Of a stretch of DNA of 41,543 nucleotides, positions 17,392-24,719 are shown piece after piece. Source of the DNA: a virus. How positions within the stretch are numbered: the stretch's first letter is position 1; the number at the start of each line of letters is the position of its first letter. The stretch covers positions 1-41,543 of the IMG/VR virus record IMGVR_UViG_3300003885_000012. One strand, given 5' to 3'. Made by a program: the position numbers and the translations under genes. The notes under the pieces were generated by a model. The model was not told where the DNA came from, made no database searches, and saw only the letters and a program-made list of their open reading frames with translations.

Positions 17392-17765
17392 TTACTTACG
17401 TCTCCCTTTAAGCGAACATTAATATCGGGCAACCTCTTTAGTATCTCACCATACATATCTTTAATGTCATTCTTTTGCTGGTTGAGAAAACCTTCAAGCT
17501 TATTTCTGTAATCATCCTTAACTTTAGCTATAACTTCATTCTTTTCTTTTTCCAATACCATTTCTTTTTTCTGAAGTTCTATAGCCTGTTTTTCCTTGCT
17601 GAGTTTCACAAGGTGTTTGATATCTTCATCCTCAATCTTCCTTTTGAGTTTAAGGTCTTCAACTTCCTCCCTGAGTTTCTTTCTTTCTTTCTCAAGGTCC
17701 AAGATTTTATTTCTTAATTCAAGTCTCTCTTGAAACATCAAATCTTTTTTTCTTTTAAAAAACAT
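17388..17765 (-). CDS. Coiled-coil protein, 125 residues
   Basis: Start at 17765 is chosen because AAGGAG lies seven bases upstream; a longer frame from 17810 lacks such a box. The product is almost wholly a charged coiled coil (NKILDLEKERKKLREEVEDLKLKRK and following heptads), ending in RLPDINVRLKGDVSK. It could be an oligomeric scaffold or DNA-associated protein. No family recognised. ATGA overlap with the next gene. Confidence 0.65.
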   Translation of the reverse strand: MFFKRKKDLMFQERLELRNKILDLEKERKKLREEVEDLKLKRKIEDEDIKHLVKLSKEKQAIELQKKEMVLEKEKNEVIAKVKDDYRNKLEGFLNQQKNDIKDMYGEILKRLPDINVRLKGDVSK

Positions 17766-17778
17766 TTTCTTCTCCTTT

Positions 17779-17850
17779 TTAATTAAAATATATCTCCCAT
17801 AATCCCTCATCTTCGGCCTGTTCGTCTACAAGACTTTTAATTTTCCTCAT
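17779..17850 (-). CDS. Possible 23-residue microprotein
   Basis: An AGGAG box ten bases before an ATG at 17850 opens a short acidic frame (MRKIKSLVDEQAEDEGLWEIYFN) that ends 13 bases before the coiled-coil gene. It fits the gap between the two neighbouring genes and has a coding-like composition, but 23 codons is within chance expectation. Confidence 0.3.
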   Translation of the reverse strand: MRKIKSLVDEQAEDEGLWEIYFN

Positions 17851-17872
17851 ACTTTCGCATCTCCTTTCTCTT

Positions 17873-18064
17873 TTAGGCAAACTCTCCCCATTCATGATTA
17901 GGGTCAGGAACAAAAGTTATTGTTATTTGTTTTTCGTAAGTGATATTTTGGCCATGGTTGTATTCAAGTTCTACCTCTGTATATACTCTCACAAGCCAAC
18001 CTCCAAATACCTTGGCTCTTTTACACTCCTCTCCTATATCCTCAAATTTAATTAAATCAGGCAT
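17873..18064 (-). CDS. Small conserved-type protein, paralogue 1 (MPDLIKFE)
   Basis: A 63-residue protein with MPDLIKFEDIG, AKVFGGWLVRVYTEV and ITFVPDPNHEW. The gene at 19110-19334 encodes the same blocks with a different middle and an extra tail. The FVPDPNHEW ending and GGW core recall small acidic proteins often seen beside phage recombination genes, but the role is unknown. GGAGG is 12 bases upstream of the ATG, and that upstream sequence is duplicated too. Confidence 0.65.
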   Translation of the reverse strand: MPDLIKFEDIGEECKRAKVFGGWLVRVYTEVELEYNHGQNITYEKQITITFVPDPNHEWGEFA

Positions 18065-18285
18065 ACTTTCTCACCACCTCCTCTTCTCCTCCAAAGGCTT
18101 GTTGCTTTTTTCCATCTAATCTTTCCTCTTTCAGAATTTGTTTCAGCATTTGAGCCAATTACTGTTCGTTTACAATTAGGACACCTTTTTTGATCTTCAC
18201 AAATAGCTGTACCACAACAATCTGTAAACATTGTGCTGTTAGTTCCTGTTGGTGATAAAAACATAATCCCAGCTTCGTATGTCAT
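18052..18285 (-). CDS. Small zinc-finger-like protein
   Basis: A 77-residue protein with a Cys cluster CCGTAICEDQKRCPNCKR (residues ~23-40), giving a likely C-x4-C/C-x2-C metal site, followed by a basic C-terminus (WKKATSLWRRRGGGEK). It could bind nucleic acid. AAGGAG precedes the ATG, and its start overlaps the resolvase stop (ATGA). Confidence 0.6.
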   Translation of the reverse strand: MTYEAGIMFLSPTGTNSTMFTDCCGTAICEDQKRCPNCKRTVIGSNAETNSERGKIRWKKATSLWRRRGGGEKVCLI

Positions 18286-18800
18286 GATACTCCTTTATAC
18301 GTGTAAGGTTTTTTGTTAGGATTCTTAATTCCCTCAAATTTATATTGACTAAGCCCATGCAGTGCTAAAAGTATACTATCACTCTTTCCGTGGTCCTTCT
18401 TACGAGGAAGAGCAAAATAAGGGTATAGCTGATTCACCCTCATAATGCTCGCCTCTTTCTCTTTGGGCATATCTTTCATCATTTCCTTTTTCCACGTTCT
18501 TGGATGCACGAGAGTATAAGGTATGCCTAAACCTACGCATATGCCCCTTAGAATGCCATAGGAGGCCATGTAACGTCCTGTGCTTGATATCCCCTGTCCC
18601 GGCATAGACTGAGCTTTTTCTATGTATACATGATCTGGTTCATAGCTTTTTAAAATCTGATAAATCATTATTTCATCTAATTCGTTTCTCTTGCCTACCT
18701 TTAAGATAGGCATATCTACGCAGTAGATTATTCTTTTGTCCTCATCGATTACTGTAATTGCCCCGCTAAATCCAGGGTCTATTCCTATGAAATATCTCAT
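18282..18800 (-). CDS. RuvC-like Holliday junction resolvase
   Basis: A 172-residue protein with an RNase-H-fold metal site: Asp8 in GIDPGFSGAI, Glu61 in YIEKAQSMPGQG, and Asp136/Asp141 in KKDHGKSDSILLALHG. This matches phage RuvC-type resolvases that cut four-way junctions to free replicated DNA for packaging. Length is close to bacterial RuvC. It lies downstream of the recombination ATPase in the same leftward operon. Confidence 0.87.
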   Translation of the reverse strand: MRYFIGIDPGFSGAITVIDEDKRIIYCVDMPILKVGKRNELDEIMIYQILKSYEPDHVYIEKAQSMPGQGISSTGRYMASYGILRGICVGLGIPYTLVHPRTWKKEMMKDMPKEKEASIMRVNQLYPYFALPRKKDHGKSDSILLALHGLSQYKFEGIKNPNKKPYTYKGVS

Positions 18801-18820
18801 TTTCCTTTATCCCCTTTCAT

Positions 18821-19147
18821 TTACACATGACTCCACTCTATTCCAATTGCATCCAAAAGCGCTTCTGTCCCGCTATACCAACCAAGATAATTATCAAGCT
18901 GGTTCATGCTTTCATAAAAATCGTCAACCTCTTCTTGTGTGAAATCTTTAGCCAATGCAGAAGAAAGGAAAATGTAAGTCTTATCGTTATCTAACATTAA
19001 ACAAAAAACATCTTTGTGTGTTAGCAAGTACTTGTACTTATCCGTGTCGCCCTTTTCTTTATTAAGCCCTTTAATTATTTCCTTGATGAATAAAAGATTG
19101 CGACTTTTGTCATTGTGCAACATATAGGCTAATTCCTCCATGTTCAT
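18821..19147 (-). CDS. Unknown acidic protein, 108 residues
   Basis: An acidic helical protein. Its start, MEELAYMLHNDKSRNLLFIKEIIKGL, resembles the whole 34-residue product at 31555-31659 (AKEIAYMLYNDKKLLLDVIAYIKRI). It overlaps the end of the preceding gene by 38 bases. A start at the second Met (19141) is possible. No function recognised. Confidence 0.55.
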   Translation of the reverse strand: MNMEELAYMLHNDKSRNLLFIKEIIKGLNKEKGDTDKYKYLLTHKDVFCLMLDNDKTYIFLSSALAKDFTQEEVDDFYESMNQLDNYLGWYSGTEALLDAIGIEWSHV

Positions 19148-19334
19148 TCTCTATCCATTCATGATTAGGGTCAGGAACGAAAGTCATTGCTATCCTCCAA
19201 TCCAAACCACACTCTATTTCTGCGAAATTTTCCTTGTGTATGACTTCCGAATACGCTTTTATAATCCAACCTCCAAATACTTTAGCTCTTTCAATATTTC
19301 GGCCTATTGTCTCAAATTTAATTAAGTCAGGCAT
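19110..19334 (-). CDS. Small conserved-type protein, paralogue 2 (MPDLIKFE)
   Basis: A 74-residue paralogue of the protein at 17873-18064. It shares MPDLIKFE, AKVFGGW(I/L), and FVPDPNHEW, then extends eleven residues further (IENEHGGISLYVAQ region). The ~20 bases ahead of the ATG, including GAGGAGG, are the same as those ahead of the other copy, so the duplication included the translation start. Confidence 0.65.
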   Translation of the reverse strand: MPDLIKFETIGRNIERAKVFGGWIIKAYSEVIHKENFAEIECGLDWRIAMTFVPDPNHEWIENEHGGISLYVAQ

Positions 19335-19608
19335 ATTTTCTCACCACCTCCTCTTCTAAAAGAATTGTTTCAGGAGTTTGGCCTTCTGGCGTTTCTTGGT
19401 TTACTATATAATAGCTAGCACGATTTTTCCATCCCTCTAAAAAAACCTTTTCTGCTACTTTTCCCATTATGAAGTTTAGGTTTTTCATTCCCCTTATACT
19501 TGTTGAATCTTTCCTCAAATAAAGATCGTGGCTATTCTGCTTACATAGACAATCTTTTATAGTGCAATTTTCACATAGGTTTTTCATTATTTCTTCTTTC
19601 ACATTCAT
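19327..19608 (-). CDS. Small Cys-rich protein
   Basis: A 93-residue protein with a Cys cluster near the start (CENCTIKDCLC, residues ~12-22), consistent with a metal site, and a C-terminal acidic segment (ILLEEEVV). GAGG lies six bases before the ATG. It overlaps both neighbours, as is usual in this operon. Family not recognised. Confidence 0.55.
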   Translation of the reverse strand: MNVKEEIMKNLCENCTIKDCLCKQNSHDLYLRKDSTSIRGMKNLNFIMGKVAEKVFLEGWKNRASYYIVNQETPEGQTPETILLEEEVVRKYA

Positions 19609-20005
19609 CTCGAGCCTCTTCTAAAGAGGGAAAAAGGTTTTCTTCCTTCAAAATATGTCCTGAACCTATTCCAGTTTCATAGGCCATGTAGATAACTTTT
19701 AATATGTTTTTTCCCTCTATGTACTCACCCATATTAGCAAACCTGCCGGTCGGAGTTATGTTTGATATTTCTACTCTTATCAAGCCGATAGTTAGACAAT
19801 TATCTACTTCCCAAATGAGGTTATTTTTCCAAATTGTTTTCCCTTTCCTTCCATCGCAATCCGAGCAAAGTATACACCTATTTTTTTCAGGGATATCAAT
19901 TCTGCCTTTTGCATCGCATAAAACACATTCTTCCCAGTAAGATTCTTTTTTCTTTTCTATATTCCAAACTTTTTGGTTCATGTTTAATTTACTATTAAGA
20001 TTCAT
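19571..20005 (-). CDS. Zinc-binding protein with DnaJ-like Cys repeats
   Basis: A 144-residue protein with CVLCDAKGRI and CILCSDCDGRKGK (residues ~27-53), the C-x2-C-x-x-x-G form of DnaJ-type zinc repeats. GGAGG seven bases before the ATG at 20005 supports that start over an internal Met. It could act as a nucleic-acid or protein-binding adaptor in the recombination operon. No family recognised with certainty. Confidence 0.6.
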   Translation of the reverse strand: MNLNSKLNMNQKVWNIEKKKESYWEECVLCDAKGRIDIPEKNRCILCSDCDGRKGKTIWKNNLIWEVDNCLTIGLIRVEISNITPTGRFANMGEYIEGKNILKVIYMAYETGIGSGHILKEENLFPSLEEARDECERRNNEKPM

Positions 20006-20049
20006 TTTGATGCCTCCACTTGTAGATATATTTTTTATGTGTCATGACA

Positions 20050-21642
20050 CTAGTCTTCCTTTCCAAAAGCCTCGTCTAATTTGTTTGAGGCTGATCTTGC
20101 CATTTCGGTTTCTGCAGATGCCTTTTTTGATTTCATTATCTGCGTTATCACTTTTTTCATATCCTCTTTTTCTTTCGTCAGGAGACTTCTTTCATCCTCT
20201 GATAACGCTTTTATATCGGCCTGATATTTTTTCCAGAAGTTTTGTAGATGTGGCAAATTATCGATCTGCTCCATTTTGGACTTAAGCTCTTTGAAACCTA
20301 AAAGAGTAGGGTATAAAATGGGTTCAGATTTTGTCTCACTCTGCATTTTAGGTTCTGTAGGCAACCTTTTTAACTCATCAAAAATTATTATGAAACCTGC
20401 CCTGTTTTTAATTTCGTTTGCATGTTTGAGACTCATTGCCCCCAAGGAGTCGTAATAGGCCTTTTCCCCTACCCTTGCCTTTTGTGTTGCAAAGGCTTTT
20501 AAAGTATCTTCTCTTCTTAAGGGTAGCTCATGCTTGTCTTGGACATCATCCTCTGGGGGAGTAGGATTAATTATAAGAGGTTTGCTATCGGTTGGGATAG
20601 ACTCAGGGTCATAGGTTGTTAACAATTCTTTCATATGCAAATACCCATTTTTGATCTCTATATGTTGCATAGATTGGATTTTTGTCCAGCTCCTCGTTTT
20701 AAAGACTTCTTCTATCAAATCAGCTTTGGCTGTCTTATCTTCTTTCCCCGTAGAGGGGTAATATTTCAATAGCAATCCCTGTATCTCTTCACACCAAATA
20801 TCTCTTTGGCGTTTCTCGTAGCTCCAATTATCCTCTCCTTCTTCGGTAAACATGTCCGTAGAATCTCGATCTGTTTTTATGGTAGCGTGTTCTCCGTTGA
20901 TATTCAGAGTATCAAAATGTGCTTTCAGTTTGTCAAAATCCGGTCTGTCTATCTCATCTCCATTTATAAGATCTGACCGATCTTTCTCAATTAATGCTCT
21001 GTTTATTATCCTTCCGTTTTCCCTGTGTTTTACCATCTCGATTAGCAGGGATGGTTCATAACCCATCTCTTTCTCTGTGGCCATTCTATTGCCGATAGTG
21101 ACGAGTTCCATTTTCCCCTTTTCTTCATCTTTTTGATATTGATAAATAGCACCCATACGGCCACAAACTATGCAGTGTAATTTTGATGAGAGAAAACGGT
21201 CGGTGAACGTATGCCATGCCGACTTAATCGGCCTCCAATGATGAAACTCTAACTGATAAATGGGTTTCTTCCGGTTCTGTGCCCGGGTTTGATTTATTTT
21301 TTTGATATACGAGTCCTGGGTATCCCTCCATACATGAGTAATGGAGTCTATAATTGCAATGTCACATTCGGATTCAAACTCATCCATAACTGACATCAAA
21401 TCTTTTAATGCCCTGGACTCATCATATACCACAAATTCTATCCCGGCCTTTTCGAAAAGGGGGATTATATAAGACGCTGCCGGCTCGGTGTCAAACATAC
21501 CTACAGGTTTCTTTAAATTAGCAAATTTATATAATCCTATGGCAACCAGGGCTGCCGTGAATGTCTTGCCACTGCCGGTCTCTCCATAAATCCCTACTTT
21601 TGCGTAGGCCATTTTGTTGGTTGCTTTTTTAAGCATTTTCAT
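20050..21642 (-). CDS. Sak4-like RecA-fold ATPase (recombination)
   Basis: Start at 21642 is preferred because AAGGAG lies eight bases upstream and the ATG overlaps the stop of the preceding gene; an in-frame ATG at 21660 has no box. The product is 530 residues. Walker A is GETGSGKT (20-27) and Walker B is IAIID (95-99), followed by SITHVW, as in AAA_24/Sak4-type phage ATPases that work with single-strand annealing or RecA-type recombination. The C-terminal ~250 residues are extra to the usual Sak4 length and are acidic and helical. Confidence 0.78.
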   Translation of the reverse strand: MKMLKKATNKMAYAKVGIYGETGSGKTFTAALVAIGLYKFANLKKPVGMFDTEPAASYIIPLFEKAGIEFVVYDESRALKDLMSVMDEFESECDIAIIDSITHVWRDTQDSYIKKINQTRAQNRKKPIYQLEFHHWRPIKSAWHTFTDRFLSSKLHCIVCGRMGAIYQYQKDEEKGKMELVTIGNRMATEKEMGYEPSLLIEMVKHRENGRIINRALIEKDRSDLINGDEIDRPDFDKLKAHFDTLNINGEHATIKTDRDSTDMFTEEGEDNWSYEKRQRDIWCEEIQGLLLKYYPSTGKEDKTAKADLIEEVFKTRSWTKIQSMQHIEIKNGYLHMKELLTTYDPESIPTDSKPLIINPTPPEDDVQDKHELPLRREDTLKAFATQKARVGEKAYYDSLGAMSLKHANEIKNRAGFIIIFDELKRLPTEPKMQSETKSEPILYPTLLGFKELKSKMEQIDNLPHLQNFWKKYQADIKALSEDERSLLTKEKEDMKKVITQIMKSKKASAETEMARSASNKLDEAFGKED

Positions 21643-22871
21643 TATAAAAGCTCCTTCCATATGTAATCTTGGATTTCTTCAATAAGTTTTTTCACATGCA
21701 AAACAACCCTGGCGGTCTCTTCTGATTGCATTATCGGGATATCGTTCATTACTTTTTGCAAATACTCATCTGCAAAAGCCTGTAGCTTATCTTTGTCTGG
21801 CCTTAACGCCTCTTCTTGCTTAGCTTCCTCTATAGCTTTGAGTTCAGCTTCGTCGGCTTTATTATTCTCTTCATCTACTTCCTTCTTTGCCGTTTCTTTC
21901 GTCTCTGCTGTTAACTGTATTCTTAATTTATCTTTTTTTATTTTATTTTCGGCAATCTTAATTTTTCTTTCTTTCTCTGCCAAGACCTCATTTTCTTTTT
22001 TCTTCTTTTCTAAATCTTGCAAGACATCAAAAAGGCTTTCATTAGTATCAAAAATTGCCTGTGCGGCTTCCTCCTCAAATTCTTGGAAATCGAACTCTAT
22101 GTTTTGAATTTTTAAATGCATATCTTTGATTGTTTGAGGGTCTGCCCCGACAACAGATAGCGGAGCATACTTAATGTAAGATATCACATTCTTAATCTTG
22201 TCAATTCGCTTTTGCTCTGCCTTCTGTTCGGCCTGCTCCTTTTCTCTAAGCTCTTTCTCTTCTTCAAGTTTAGCCTTATCCTCTGCCAATTGCTTGTTTT
22301 TGGCATCCAGCTCTTCTCTCTCCTGTACAGCCAAAAACAGAGCTTCATTTGTATCTTTTCTTACACGATTCTCTTCTTCCCAAAACTCCTGAGAGTCAAA
22401 CTTTATATTCTGTATTTCGAAATATTTTTTCTTAATTGTTTGAAGGTCCTTCCCGACCACAGATAGCGGAGCTTCTTTGATGTAAACTAACATCACCCTT
22501 ATCTTCTCAATCCGTTCCTTTTCAACCTTGGCCGCTTCGGCCTTAACCCTGGCCTTCTCGTCATCGACTTCTGCCTTGATAGCTTTGCAAGGATTCTCTA
22601 CCTCAAGCAAAAGGCTTATAAGCGTTTTTGCTTTGTTATCAGCAAAATCTTTTAGCTCTTTTACTTTTCTGCCCCACTCCAAACGTCTCTTTTCTACTGC
22701 GGTGCGCAGTGGCCGTATTTCTTTAATCCCCTCACATGCGACTTTATAATCTGTGACGTCCCGATATTTTTCTTTTAACGATGAAATCACCAATTCTGAA
22801 ACATCCGGATAGGTTATCATGCCGGTATTCATTTCTATCCCTGATACAACAATTTCTTTATTCTCAGCCAT
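21642..22871 (-). CDS. Coiled-coil protein with internal duplication (DUF1351-like)
   Basis: A 409-residue, strongly helical Glu/Lys/Ala-rich protein. A ~80-residue unit occurs twice: I-E/D-K-I-x-x-x-x-x-YIKxAPLSVVGxDxQTIK, then I-x-F-D-x-Q-E-F and D-T-N-E-(A/S)-L-F. The first copy is near residues 119-200 and the second near 222-300. Proteins of this coiled-coil type often sit just before recombination ATPases, single-strand binding or annealing proteins. It leads the leftward recombination operon and is expressed from a strong promoter with a structured leader. Confidence 0.68.
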   Translation of the reverse strand: MAENKEIVVSGIEMNTGMITYPDVSELVISSLKEKYRDVTDYKVACEGIKEIRPLRTAVEKRRLEWGRKVKELKDFADNKAKTLISLLLEVENPCKAIKAEVDDEKARVKAEAAKVEKERIEKIRVMLVYIKEAPLSVVGKDLQTIKKKYFEIQNIKFDSQEFWEEENRVRKDTNEALFLAVQEREELDAKNKQLAEDKAKLEEEKELREKEQAEQKAEQKRIDKIKNVISYIKYAPLSVVGADPQTIKDMHLKIQNIEFDFQEFEEEAAQAIFDTNESLFDVLQDLEKKKKENEVLAEKERKIKIAENKIKKDKLRIQLTAETKETAKKEVDEENNKADEAELKAIEEAKQEEALRPDKDKLQAFADEYLQKVMNDIPIMQSEETARVVLHVKKLIEEIQDYIWKELL

Positions 22872-22887
22872 ATTTTCTCCTTTTTAA

Positions 22888-23004
22888 AGCAGACACCCTA
22901 CGCTTGGACTTTGAGGATTTTCTTGATGAGAGAAGGTTGTCCGGAGAATAGGATGTCTGCTTATTTTGTTTAGTTTGTGTTTGTTGTTATCTTCTCTCAT
23001 CGTA
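22888..23004 (-). ncRNA. Structured 5' leader with predicted pseudoknot
   Basis: Between the promoter and the coiled-coil gene the leftward RNA holds two interleaved perfect or near-perfect pairings. GATGAGAGAAG (23001-22991), which would start about three bases into the transcript, is complementary over 11 bases to CTTCTCTCATC (22935-22925). AGCAGACATCCTA (22961-22949) pairs with TAGGGTGTCTGCT (22900-22888) over 13 bases with one G-U. The second arm of the first pair lies in the loop of the second, so both together form an H-type pseudoknot. The 3' arm ends about nine bases before the AGGAG box, so folding could control translation. Confidence 0.72.
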
Positions 23005-23010
23005 ATTATC

Positions 23011-23039
23011 AATATACATCATATTAAATAACTTGTCAA
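23011..23039 (-). promoter_or_regulatory. Strong sigma-70-type promoter for the leftward recombination operon
   Basis: Reading leftward, TTGACA (23039-23034), a 17-base spacer and TATATT (23016-23011) match the consensus in 11 of 12 positions. Transcription should start near 23004. It lies just after the stop of the hexapeptide-repeat gene and drives the structured leader and the genes from 22871 down to 17188. Confidence 0.82.
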
Positions 23040-23047
23040 GAACTTTT

Positions 23048-23677
23048 TTATAATTTTTCGTTTACAAGTTGGCCATCTATCCAACTTTTTATCACCAATC
23101 TCTCTATCTTTGTCCAATATTTACAAGCCAGAACCTTTTTAGTTTCAGGGATTTTACTTAATTTCTCCCTAATTTCGTCACTGCATCCATCTTCTATCGC
23201 TTTGGACACATCACAAAAACCAAAGAGCATCATTTTTTCTATCCAATAAGATCGTTCAATTTGACAATCAGGTGATATTCTTAATAATTTGCAAGTTATT
23301 TTTTTGAAATAAATATGATAAGAAAAACTGATATCCCCGGCTGAGCTGATATCCCCGCCTGAGTTGATATCCCCGTCTGATCTGATATCCCCGCCTGAGT
23401 TGATATCCCCGTCTGAGCTAATATACCCGCCTGAGTTGATATCCCCGTCTGAGCTAATATACCCGTCTGAGTTGATATGCCCGTCTGAGCTGATATCCCC
23501 ATCTGAGTTGATATGCCCGTCTGAGCTGATATGCCCGTCTGAGTTGATATCCCCGTCTGAGCTGATATCCCCGGCTTGTATTTTCCCTGTTACTATGCAA
23601 TCATTTTCGAATATTACTTTTCTATCGAAAATGATATTTCCCTCTATCCTCGTTTCTGTAATAATCTTTTCTTTCAT
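23048..23677 (-). CDS. Hexapeptide-repeat (beta-helix-like) protein
   Basis: A 209-residue protein. Residues 1-36 form a short beta-rich start, residues 37-114 are thirteen tandem hexapeptides of the form (D/H/Y)-I-(S/N/R)-S-(D/G/A)-G, and residues ~120-209 form a helical C-terminal domain with several Cys. Regular I-x-S-x-G hexapeptides suggest a parallel beta-helix or bactofilin-like stack in which each unit adds a rung. AAAGGAG precedes the ATG; the gene follows the ribbon-helix-helix gene by one base. Function unknown. Confidence 0.75.
   Translation of the reverse strand: MKEKIITETRIEGNIIFDRKVIFENDCIVTGKIQAGDISSDGDINSDGHISSDGHINSDGDISSDGHINSDGYISSDGDINSGGYISSDGDINSGGDIRSDGDINSGGDISSAGDISFSYHIYFKKITCKLLRISPDCQIERSYWIEKMMLFGFCDVSKAIEDGCSDEIREKLSKIPETKKVLACKYWTKIERLVIKSWIDGQLVNEKL
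23336..23569 (-). repeat. Tandem 18-bp repeats coding for hexapeptides
   Basis: Thirteen in-frame 18-bp units with nearly identical DNA (core GATATCCCCGTCTGAG on the plus strand and close variants). Units alternate between I-S-S-D-G and I-N-S-(D/G)-G, giving a higher-order 36-bp period. Near-identity at silent sites points to recent expansion, and unit gain or loss would keep the frame. Confidence 0.92.
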
Positions 23678-23678
23678 T

Positions 23679-23852
23679 TTACAAACTCTCCTTTTTGTAA
23701 GATAGTTTAATTGTAAGATAGTTTAAGTACATGTCCACGGCCTTTCTCACAATTTTGGCCATATAAACATCTTGCTTTTTGGCCTCCGCTATCAGCTTTT
23801 TGTGCTGATCTCTTTTTAAATAAATATTGGTTCTTTTCATGGTTTCTGGCAT
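23679..23852 (-). CDS. Ribbon-helix-helix DNA-binding protein
   Basis: A 57-residue frame with an AGAGG box. Residues ~6-42 show a CopG/Arc-type pattern: a short basic strand (KRTNIYL), helix A (KRDQHKKLIAEAKKQD), a turn and helix B (MAKIVRKAVDMYLNYL). It lies between the PP-loop gene and the hexapeptide-repeat gene, in the same direction and one base from the latter. It is a likely repressor; which operator it binds is not visible. Confidence 0.75.
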   Translation of the reverse strand: MPETMKRTNIYLKRDQHKKLIAEAKKQDVYMAKIVRKAVDMYLNYLTIKLSYKKESL

Positions 23853-23875
23853 ATTATTTTTCCTCTGTTAGTTAA

Positions 23876-24586
23876 TTATTGTCCACATTGGCATGGTTTA
23901 CGCCAGCCAAAAAAGTCTGTTTGCTTTTCTTTTACAAGACTATCCAATGGTGCATCTCTGAGATAAAAAGGTTTCTTTCCTTTTTCTTTCCTCCTTTCCA
24001 AAAATTCATCCTCTATCCGTTTGGTCTTACACCACAAGTTAGGGTAATCGTCCCTTAAATGTATAAATTCACTTGGTTTTTGATAAGGGCAATAAAAACA
24101 TCCTGATTTTCTCGGCAAGGGCAACCCTTTGTCTAAGATGATTTTTTCACATCCCTTTCTGTCTATCTTTCTTTCTATTAAAGGATTTTCATTATAAACG
24201 TCAAAGTCCTCTGATGGCTTTGCTCTATGCCTTTCCCCGTAGTCAAATCCTATATATACTATACAGGGTCTCTTGAAATACCTGTACATCGGCTTAATTT
24301 TAAATTTAGCAGTACACCATCTCGGAGACCTTGATGGCATTATCCGGTATTTATGACAATAATCTGTAAGACTTATGCCCAACTTTTCATCATCTACAGT
24401 TTTTAAAATGGTAATCGGGAAATGTCTTTGTAACATCTCAACGTACTCATACGTCTCGGGATAGTCTCCACCATGATCTACAAATACAGACTCAAATTCT
24501 GCATTTTGATGATGGAGTAAAATCATCATAGCGATAGAATTAATTCCGCCTCCATAAGACAGATATTTGTAAATTTTATCTTCCAA
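23876..24586 (-). CDS. PP-loop enzyme of the PAPS-reductase family
   Basis: Start TTG at 24586 is chosen because GAGGGGGTGA lies six bases upstream. An in-frame ATG at 24634 lies between the -10 and -35 of the promoter and would not be transcribed. The 236-residue product has a PP-loop (SYGGGINS), the R-x-x-R-WCTAKFKIKP segment typical of PAPS-reductase-like proteins, and Cys pairs CFYC and CQC. In the cell such proteins activate substrates by adenylation or handle sulfate. Phage copies are often tied to nucleic-acid modification, but the substrate is unknown here. Confidence 0.8.
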   Translation of the reverse strand: MEDKIYKYLSYGGGINSIAMMILLHHQNAEFESVFVDHGGDYPETYEYVEMLQRHFPITILKTVDDEKLGISLTDYCHKYRIMPSRSPRWCTAKFKIKPMYRYFKRPCIVYIGFDYGERHRAKPSEDFDVYNENPLIERKIDRKGCEKIILDKGLPLPRKSGCFYCPYQKPSEFIHLRDDYPNLWCKTKRIEDEFLERRKEKGKKPFYLRDAPLDSLVKEKQTDFFGWRKPCQCGQ

Positions 24587-24625
24587 TTTTTCACCCCCTC
24601 TCAGGCTAATCTCATCATGTAACAC

Positions 24626-24654
24626 AATATACACCTACACATAATATATGTCAA
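24626..24654 (-). promoter_or_regulatory. Leftward promoter for the PP-loop operon
   Basis: Leftward TTGACA (24654-24649), 17-base spacer and TATATT (24631-24626), the same near-consensus boxes as the promoter at 23011-23039. The predicted start is near 24619, giving a leader of about 33 bases to the TTG start. Confidence 0.82.
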
Positions 24655-24675
24655 GGAAAATATATTTATAAATAC

Positions 24676-24704
24676 TTGACAAGCAATCCTGTGTGTTGTA
24701 TGTT
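24676..24704 (+). promoter_or_regulatory. Rightward promoter for the replication operon
   Basis: TTGACA (24676-24681), 17-base spacer and TATGTT (24699-24704). It is back-to-back with the leftward promoter, whose -35 lies 22 bases away, forming a divergent control point. The expected start near 24711 gives a long leader of about 168 bases before the methyltransferase-like gene. Confidence 0.72.
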
Positions 24705-24719
24705 GGTTAGTAGTAAGAA

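Noticed and set aside
20039-20050. Palindrome GTGTCATGACAC after the ATPase gene as a terminator or operator
   Set aside because: The stem is only four pairs if a loop is left, no U-run follows in the leftward sense, and no second copy was seen.
23336-23569. CRISPR-like array of short repeats
   Set aside because: The 18-bp units are contiguous, without unique spacers, and are in frame within a gene.
24587-24634. N-terminal extension of the PP-loop protein from ATG 24634
   Set aside because: The ATG falls between the -35 and -10 of the promoter and would be upstream of the transcript start.
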